From positions 1-36,323 of the forward strand of contig CADECY010000011.1 of assembly GCA_902825945.1 (NCBI GenBank): 36,323 nt of DNA, given 5' to 3'. The notes under the pieces were generated by a model. That model was not told the DNA's origin. It searched no databases and saw only the letters and a list, made by a program, of their open reading frames with translations. Position numbers and translations under genes: made by a program. The first letter of the stretch is position 1. Every line of letters begins with the position of its first letter. Source of the stretch: an uncultured Acidobacteriota bacterium. GTDB lineage: Bacteria; Acidobacteriota; Terriglobia; Bryobacterales; Bryobacteraceae. Positions 30,979-36,323 of the stretch are shown here, in pieces.

Positions 30979-33900
30979 ATGGAACAGGGATGGGTTTCGC
31001 GAATGGCACGAACCGCGGTTCTGTGCGCGGCAATCATGACGGCATCGACAGCCGCCTTTTCGCAGGCTCTGAGTTCGCTTTCGGGAACCGTGACGGACGC
31101 GACCGGATCCTCGATGGCGAATGCGTCGGTCACGGTCGAAGACATCAATCGCGGACTCACGAGGAACGTGATGAGCGATGAAGCGGGGCGCTACGCGTTC
31201 CCGCAGATTCCCCCGGGGAAGTACAAGCTGGTGGCGAAGATGACCGGATTCAACGATGTCGTGATCGAATCGATCGAACTGCAGGTCAACTCGCCCGCGA
31301 CCGTGAATATCGAGATGAAGCAGATCAGCGGAGTCGCGGAAACGGTGACGGTGAGCGCGCAGGTAAGCCAGGTGAACGCCACCGATGCATCGCTCGGAAA
31401 TGCCATTGGAACCAAGGAAGTGCTGCAGCTTCCGATGTACCTGCGGAACGTGGTCGGGCTGCTGACGTTTCAGCCGGGCGTGACTTCCTTCAATACGAGC
31501 AGATCCGACGAAAGGAATGGAAGCGTAAACGGGGGACGCGCCGATCAGGCCAACGTCACGCTCGATGGAATCGACGTGAACGATCATCAGAGCCGGCTTG
31601 CCTTCACTTCCGTGTTGCGCGTGAGCGTCGACTCGGTGAGTGAGTTCCGAACCACCACCGCCAACGCGAGCGCCGATCAGGGACGCACTTCGGGTGCGGA
31701 AATCGCTCTCGTCACCAAGAGTGGAACCAATGAACTGCACGGCGCCCTCTACGACTTCCACCGCAATACGGTGACTTCCGCGAACTCATTCTTCAACAAC
31801 CGGACGGGTATCAAGCGCCCCGCGCTGTTGGTGGATGTATTCGGAGCCGCGGCGGGAGGACCGATCCGGAAGAACAGGCTATTCATCTTCGGGAACTATG
31901 AAGGCCGGCGCGATCGAAGCGCGACGGGTGTTCTCAGAACGGTCCCTTCCTCGCAACTGCGGCAAGGTATCGTGCAATATCGGACCACCGCGGGCGCGAA
32001 CCTCAGCCTGAGTCCGGCGGACCTGAGGAGCGTGGACCCGGCCGGGATCGGAGTCAACGCGCCTTTCCTCGAGTACATGAAGTCGTATCCACAACCGAAT
32101 GACGCAACCGTCGGAGACGGACTCAACGTGCAAGGCTTCCGCTTCGTCTCGCCGCAGAGGACCAAGCTGGATGTGTATACGGGCCGCCTCGACTACGCGG
32201 TGGATGCCGCGGGAAAGCACAACGTTTTCTGGCGCGGAAATCTCCAGAACGAGAGAATCACGGGCGTTCCCCAGTTCCCGGGAGACCCTCCGAACTCGGT
32301 GCTTCTCGACAACGGCAAAGGTTTCGCCTTCGGATGGAACGCGAGCTGGCGGCCGAATCTCATCTCCACGACGCGATTCGGGCTCACGAGAGCGGGCGGG
32401 GAAACCACTGGCGTGCAGACGACGAACTTCATCATCCCGCAGGCATTCGACAGCCGGCTTGCGACGTCCAAGGGTGTATCGCGCATCATCCCGGCATATC
32501 ACTGGAACCAGGACCTGACGTGGAATCGTGGCAGTCACGAATGGAAATTCGGCGGATCGGTGCGGCGAGTCCGGAACCAGTCGGTCAACTACGCGAACGC
32601 CTTCCATACTGTTCAGATGTGGCAGGGCTGGCTGCGTGGGTCCGCTTCCGAATTCGATGCGGGCGCTCCGGGACTGGCCCAGACGTTCAACTCCCCGTAC
32701 CGCAACGCGGTGGGCCATGTTCTCGGTCTGATTCCGCAAGGGATTGCCCGGTACAACTACGGCATTGACGGATCCGTGATCCCACCGGGCACGCCTCTGA
32801 ACCGGCTGTACGGCAACCAGGAGTACGAATTCTATGGACAAGACACCTGGAAACTGAGCCGCACGATGACTCTGACCGCGGGCTTGCGTTACATTCTGCC
32901 CCCACCACCGCGAGAGTTGAACGGACTGGAAGTCACGACCGACCAGCGGCTTGGCGATTGGGCCGGGCTGCGCTACTTGCTCGGTAACGAGGGCCGCTCT
33001 CAGGCGGAAACGGCACCGCTCCGCTACATTGCGTCGAACGGACCCGGCGGCCGGTCAATCTATCCGTACCAAAAGAAGAACTTCGCGCCAAGGCTTGCGC
33101 TCGCCTGGAGTCCGGGCGGTGATGGCTGGATCAAGAAGTTGACGGGCGGTCCGGGCCGCACCTCGGTCCGCGCGGGCTGGGGCATGTTCTATGACCAGTT
33201 GGGCCAGACCTTGATGAACTACCTCTCCTCGGTGGCGTCCTTCGGCCTTTCTTCTTCGATCTCGAACCCGGCCGGAACTCTTACATCGCAAACCGCGCCA
33301 CGCTTCACGGGACCCTTCGATATCCCTGCCCAACTGATCCGCCCCGCGCCCCCAGGAGGACTTCCTCAGACTGCTCCGAGGGTTCAGGCCACCACCGGCG
33401 GCATCGACGATCGCATGCGAATTCCGTACAGCATGAATATGAACTTCAGCGTGGGCCGCGAGTTCTCGAATGGCCTTTTCGTTCAAGCGTCCTACGTGGG
33501 CCGGTTGGCGCGCAGCAGCCCGCTCGAGCGAGACCTGGCTTTGCATACCAACCTCAAAGACCCGCAGAGCGGTGTCCAATACTTCCAGGCCGCCGAACAG
33601 ATGCTGAATCTGTGGCGGCAAGGCGTGCCCACCGCGCAGGTCGGCCGGATCCCCTTTTGGGAGAACCTCTGGCCAGGGGCCGCGAGGAACGGCTTGACGG
33701 CCACGCAGTCGATCTACAACGTGTTCCGCGCTTACAACGTCGATACCAGCGCGGTGGCATACGACATCGACATCAACTGTGCCCCCGCGTGTAGCCGGCT
33801 CGGACCGTTCTCGATGTTCAACGAACAGATGGCGGCCTTGACTTCCTACACATCGGATGGACGCGGAAACTACAACGCGCTTCAAATGACCGTTCGCAAG

Positions 33901-34635
33901 AAGCTGGGCAGCGATCTCCGTTTGGACTTGAACTACACCTGGTCCAAGTCGATCGACCTCAACAGCAACACGCCGCGGTCGCCCGGCGGATACAACCTGT
34001 CCCAGAACTGGGATCCGCGCGACCGGCGGGCGGTGTCGGACTACGACGTGACCCACGCCATGAATGCTTTCGCGATCTGGGAGACGCCGTTCGGAAAAGG
34101 GAAGCGATTCATGAGCAGTGCCTCGCGTTTAGCGAACGCCGCTTTGGGCGGCTGGCAGTTGACTGGCACATGGTTCCAGTCGTCGGGTCTGGTAACCTAC
34201 GTCGGAAACGGAAGCGCGTGGCCAACGAGTTGGGGACCCAATCCGTACGCAACCCGGACATCGATTCCGGTTACCAAGACCACCAAGAATGCTCCTGCCA
34301 TCGTGGGAGCCAGCGGCCCGAACATCTTTCCCGATCCGAACAACGGAGTGAAGTCGTTTCAATTCACGCTCCCTGGTATCTCGGGCAGCCGGAACGTACT
34401 TCGTGGTGACGGAACGTTCCAGATCGACATCGGCCTGGGCAAGCGCTTCTTCATGCCGTACAACGAGCAGCACTCCTTGCAGTTCCGCATGGAGACCTTC
34501 AATACTTTGAACTCGGTGCGGTTCGATCCGCGGTCGGCGAGTTTGCAACTCACCTCGGTTGGTACTTTCGGCCGCTACACGAACACCCTGAGCTCTCCGC
34601 GCCAAGTGCAGTTCGCCCTCCGCTACGAGTTCTAG
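30979..34635 (+). CDS. Oar-like TonB-dependent receptor with carboxypeptidase regulatory-like domain
   Basis: This is a 1218-residue outer-membrane protein. A signal peptide ends near ASTAAFSQA. A carboxypeptidase-regulatory/CarbopepD domain follows (SSLSGTVTDATGSSMANASV to about residue 115, including YAFPQIPPGKYKL). Next come a plug-like segment (LQLPMYLRNVVGLLTFQPGV, ANVTLDGIDVNDHQ) and a long beta-barrel rich in aromatic-ended strands. The last residues FALRYEF end in Phe, the usual BAM signal. No TonB box is evident, as is common in Oar proteins. AGGGAGG (30963-30969), 9 nt before the ATG, fixes the start. The gene shares an IclR-type operator with the betaine operon, and its stop lies 3 nt before a hydrolase gene. 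Oar-type receptors are many per genome in Acidobacteriota; the ligand is unknown. Confidence 0.92.
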   Translation: MEQGWVSRMARTAVLCAAIMTASTAAFSQALSSLSGTVTDATGSSMANASVTVEDINRGLTRNVMSDEAGRYAFPQIPPGKYKLVAKMTGFNDVVIESIELQVNSPATVNIEMKQISGVAETVTVSAQVSQVNATDASLGNAIGTKEVLQLPMYLRNVVGLLTFQPGVTSFNTSRSDERNGSVNGGRADQANVTLDGIDVNDHQSRLAFTSVLRVSVDSVSEFRTTTANASADQGRTSGAEIALVTKSGTNELHGALYDFHRNTVTSANSFFNNRTGIKRPALLVDVFGAAAGGPIRKNRLFIFGNYEGRRDRSATGVLRTVPSSQLRQGIVQYRTTAGANLSLSPADLRSVDPAGIGVNAPFLEYMKSYPQPNDATVGDGLNVQGFRFVSPQRTKLDVYTGRLDYAVDAAGKHNVFWRGNLQNERITGVPQFPGDPPNSVLLDNGKGFAFGWNASWRPNLISTTRFGLTRAGGETTGVQTTNFIIPQAFDSRLATSKGVSRIIPAYHWNQDLTWNRGSHEWKFGGSVRRVRNQSVNYANAFHTVQMWQGWLRGSASEFDAGAPGLAQTFNSPYRNAVGHVLGLIPQGIARYNYGIDGSVIPPGTPLNRLYGNQEYEFYGQDTWKLSRTMTLTAGLRYILPPPPRELNGLEVTTDQRLGDWAGLRYLLGNEGRSQAETAPLRYIASNGPGGRSIYPYQKKNFAPRLALAWSPGGDGWIKKLTGGPGRTSVRAGWGMFYDQLGQTLMNYLSSVASFGLSSSISNPAGTLTSQTAPRFTGPFDIPAQLIRPAPPGGLPQTAPRVQATTGGIDDRMRIPYSMNMNFSVGREFSNGLFVQASYVGRLARSSPLERDLALHTNLKDPQSGVQYFQAAEQMLNLWRQGVPTAQVGRIPFWENLWPGAARNGLTATQSIYNVFRAYNVDTSAVAYDIDINCAPACSRLGPFSMFNEQMAALTSYTSDGRGNYNALQMTVRKKLGSDLRLDLNYTWSKSIDLNSNTPRSPGGYNLSQNWDPRDRRAVSDYDVTHAMNAFAIWETPFGKGKRFMSSASRLANAALGGWQLTGTWFQSSGLVTYVGNGSAWPTSWGPNPYATRTSIPVTKTTKNAPAIVGASGPNIFPDPNNGVKSFQFTLPGISGSRNVLRGDGTFQIDIGLGKRFFMPYNEQHSLQFRMETFNTLNSVRFDPRSASLQLTSVGTFGRYTNTLSSPRQVQFALRYEF

Positions 34636-34638
34636 CCG

Positions 34639-36323
34639 ATGATCCGCTTCGTCGCGATACTCGCGGGCCTGTTCCACATGACCGTCGCCAACGCCGAGCC
34701 CGTTGTGATGAAGGTGACTCACAAGGTGCGCCACGAGCGCGCGGTGATGATTCCGGTTCGCGATGGGAAGAAGCTGTCCGCCGACCTCTTCTTTCCCGAC
34801 GGACCCGGGAAATTCCCCGCGCTCGTGATGTATCACCCGTACCGCAAGGACGACATCGGACGCGGCGGAGCCGGCGATCATCACTACTTCGCCGAGCGTG
34901 GCTTCGTGGGCGTTCGTCTGGACGCGCGCGGAACGGGCACCTCGGAGGGTGTGAACACCGACGAATACCGCCTCCAGGAACAGCTCGACGGATACGACGT
35001 GGTCGAGTGGCTGGCGCGCCAGCCGTGGTCGAACGGCAATGTCGGCATGTGGGGAACATCGTACAGCGGATTCACGTCGCTGCAAGTCGCGCTGCACCGG
35101 CCGCCTCACCTGAAGGCCGTTGTTCCGCTGTTCGCCACCGACGATCGCTACACCGACGATTGCCATTACGATCGCGGCGGCAACATGCGCATGTACTACG
35201 ATGTCGGCACCTACGGCGGATGGATGGTGGCGATGAACGCGCTGCCTCCCCTGCCCGAACTCGCCGGACCCCGGTGGGCCGAAATGTGGAAGGAGCGGCT
35301 CGAGAACAACACTCCGTACCTGCTCGAATGGATCAAGCATCAGGTGGACGGACCCTACTGGCAGAACGGGTCGCTCCGGCCCGGCTACGATCGTGTGCGG
35401 GTGCCGGTCTTTCTGATCGGCGGCTGGCACGACGGGTACACGAACGCAATGCTGCGAATGTTCGTGAACCTGAAAAGTCCGAAAAAGATCCTGATGGGGC
35501 CCTGGGTGCACACGCAGCCTGACTCGTCGACACCCGGCCCGCGCATCGATTGGAAGAACGAAGCCGCACGATTCTTCGCTCACTACCTGCGCAACGAAGA
35601 CACCGGGATCATGCGGGAGCCGGCGATGCAGGTCTACATGCAGGAGACGCATGCGCCGGACCGCCGCATCGACAACATTCCGGGTGTGTGGCGCAGAGAC
35701 AAGGCGTTTCCGCCCGAGGGAGCCGGCGAATCGGTCTTCTATCTGGCGGACGGCGGACGTTTGGAGCGCACACAGCCGGGTGGCACCAAGGCGGACACCT
35801 ACGACTACAAGGCGACCGTCGGACTGAACAACGCCTACTGGTCCGCTGGTTCGATTCGCTACTATCTCGCGGATGATCAGCGGCAGGATGAGGGAAGGTC
35901 GCTCGTCTACACGAGTCCGCCGTTCGAAGAGGAGACGCATCTGCTTGGCTGGCCACAGGTGACCCTGCACGCATCGTCGAGCGCGAAGGTGGCCGCGTTC
36001 GTGGCGCGGCTGGCGGCGGTTTCCCCCGATGGCCATTCCACGCTGATCACGGACGGCGCGATCAACGGCACGCGGAGAAAGTCGCTCACCGATCCGGAAC
36101 CGATGAAGCCGGGTGAGGTCTACGAATTGAAGGTGCCGATGGCGCCGAGCGGATGGATCCTGAAGAAGGGCGACCGGCTTCGGCTATCGATTTCGAGCGG
36201 CGATTTTCCGAACCTGTGGCCCACGCCGTTTCCCGCACGCAACAGCGTTCACTACGGGGGGACGCATCTGTCGAAGGTGGTGTTGCCCGTCGTGAAGAAG
36301 TCCGCGCTGCCCGCGCCGCAATT
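34639..36323 (+). CDS. CocE/NonD family alpha/beta hydrolase (X-Pro dipeptidyl-peptidase-like), 3' partial
   Basis: The frame opens at ATG 34639, 3 nt after the receptor stop, and stays open to the window end (561 codons), so the stop is outside. A signal peptide-like start (IRFVAILAGLFHMTVANA) is followed by RDGKKLSADLFFPDG, LVMYHPYRKDD and DARGTGTSEG. Nucleophile Ser141 sits in MWGTSYSGF, acid Asp in LIGGWHDGY and catalytic His in GPWVHTQ. A C-terminal jelly-roll (LGWPQVTLHASSS to KGDRLRLSISSGDFP) completes the cocaine-esterase/X-Pro dipeptidyl-peptidase fold. The family hydrolyses esters or amides, including beta-lactam side-chain amides and X-Pro peptides. Coupling to the receptor suggests periplasmic processing of the imported compound. 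The exact substrate cannot be read. Confidence 0.92.
   Translation, partial: MIRFVAILAGLFHMTVANAEPVVMKVTHKVRHERAVMIPVRDGKKLSADLFFPDGPGKFPALVMYHPYRKDDIGRGGAGDHHYFAERGFVGVRLDARGTGTSEGVNTDEYRLQEQLDGYDVVEWLARQPWSNGNVGMWGTSYSGFTSLQVALHRPPHLKAVVPLFATDDRYTDDCHYDRGGNMRMYYDVGTYGGWMVAMNALPPLPELAGPRWAEMWKERLENNTPYLLEWIKHQVDGPYWQNGSLRPGYDRVRVPVFLIGGWHDGYTNAMLRMFVNLKSPKKILMGPWVHTQPDSSTPGPRIDWKNEAARFFAHYLRNEDTGIMREPAMQVYMQETHAPDRRIDNIPGVWRRDKAFPPEGAGESVFYLADGGRLERTQPGGTKADTYDYKATVGLNNAYWSAGSIRYYLADDQRQDEGRSLVYTSPPFEEETHLLGWPQVTLHASSSAKVAAFVARLAAVSPDGHSTLITDGAINGTRRKSLTDPEPMKPGEVYELKVPMAPSGWILKKGDRLRLSISSGDFPNLWPTPFPARNSVHYGGTHLSKVVLPVVKKSALPAPQ

Noticed and set aside
30979..34635. Classical TonB box in the receptor
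   Set aside because: No TonB-box-like segment is evident near the plug start; the protein is called Oar-like on its domain order alone.
34129..36036. 635-residue open frame on the minus strand opposite the receptor end and CocE hydrolase
   Set aside because: The plus-strand hydrolase has all catalytic motifs; the antisense frame has none.

Overview
The window is GC-rich bacterial chromosomal DNA. A member of Acidobacteriota (Bryobacter/Solibacter-like) fits best: a large outer-membrane receptor opens with a carboxypeptidase-regulatory domain, a TPR-CHAT protein is coupled to an ECF sigma factor, and a zinc-finger/subtilase pair follows. This placement is inferred from gene content and has not been tested by phylogeny.

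Layout. (1) 3-3206, plus strand: the 3' part of a molybdenum hydroxylase large subunit, an XdhC/CoxI maturation factor and a MocA-like cytidylyltransferase. (2) 3217-13311, minus strand: an operon read from a two-domain ABC ATPase through two permeases, a family-5 solute-binding protein, an ECF sigma factor, a TPR-CHAT (caspase-like) protein, a possible 26-residue microprotein, a zinc-finger protein and a secreted S8 protease. Six junctions are 4-nt stop/start overlaps. (3) 13312-16205: a decayed accessory strip with a frameshifted plasmid RepA remnant, a tRNA-Met(CAU) 3' half that looks like an attachment site, a truncated DUF1016 gene, an unknown gene with its own promoter, and a second, worn copy of the tRNA 3' end. 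(4) 16206-29250, minus strand: an eleven-gene operon for demethylation of a quaternary amine. In transcription order it holds an IclR regulator, an MttB-family methyltransferase, a RamA-like reductive activator, a corrinoid protein, a DUF1638 protein, a 'virulence factor' family protein, an MtrH/AcsE-like pterin methyltransferase, a dimethylglycine-dehydrogenase-like flavoprotein, EtfB, EtfA and a DgcB-like membrane Fe-S protein. (5) 29400-36323, plus strand and divergent: a C69-type hydrolase with Ser in place of Cys, an Oar-like receptor and a CocE/NonD alpha/beta hydrolase that runs off the window.

How region 4 may work: the MttB protein moves one methyl from a betaine-type substrate to the corrinoid protein, the MtrH-like enzyme passes it to tetrahydrofolate, and the RamA-like protein re-reduces inactive Co(II). 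The flavoprotein then oxidatively removes a second methyl, with electrons passing through EtfAB and the DgcB-like protein to quinone. Glycine betaine to dimethylglycine to sarcosine is the simplest reading. Three copies of one 17-bp palindrome (GTTGCRC-N3-GYGCAAC) lie over the IclR start, in the divergent promoter and upstream of the receptor. This suggests that regions 4 and 5 form one regulon.

The two most unusual items are this hybrid corrinoid/oxidative demethylation regulon and the sigma/CHAT/transporter/subtilase operon.
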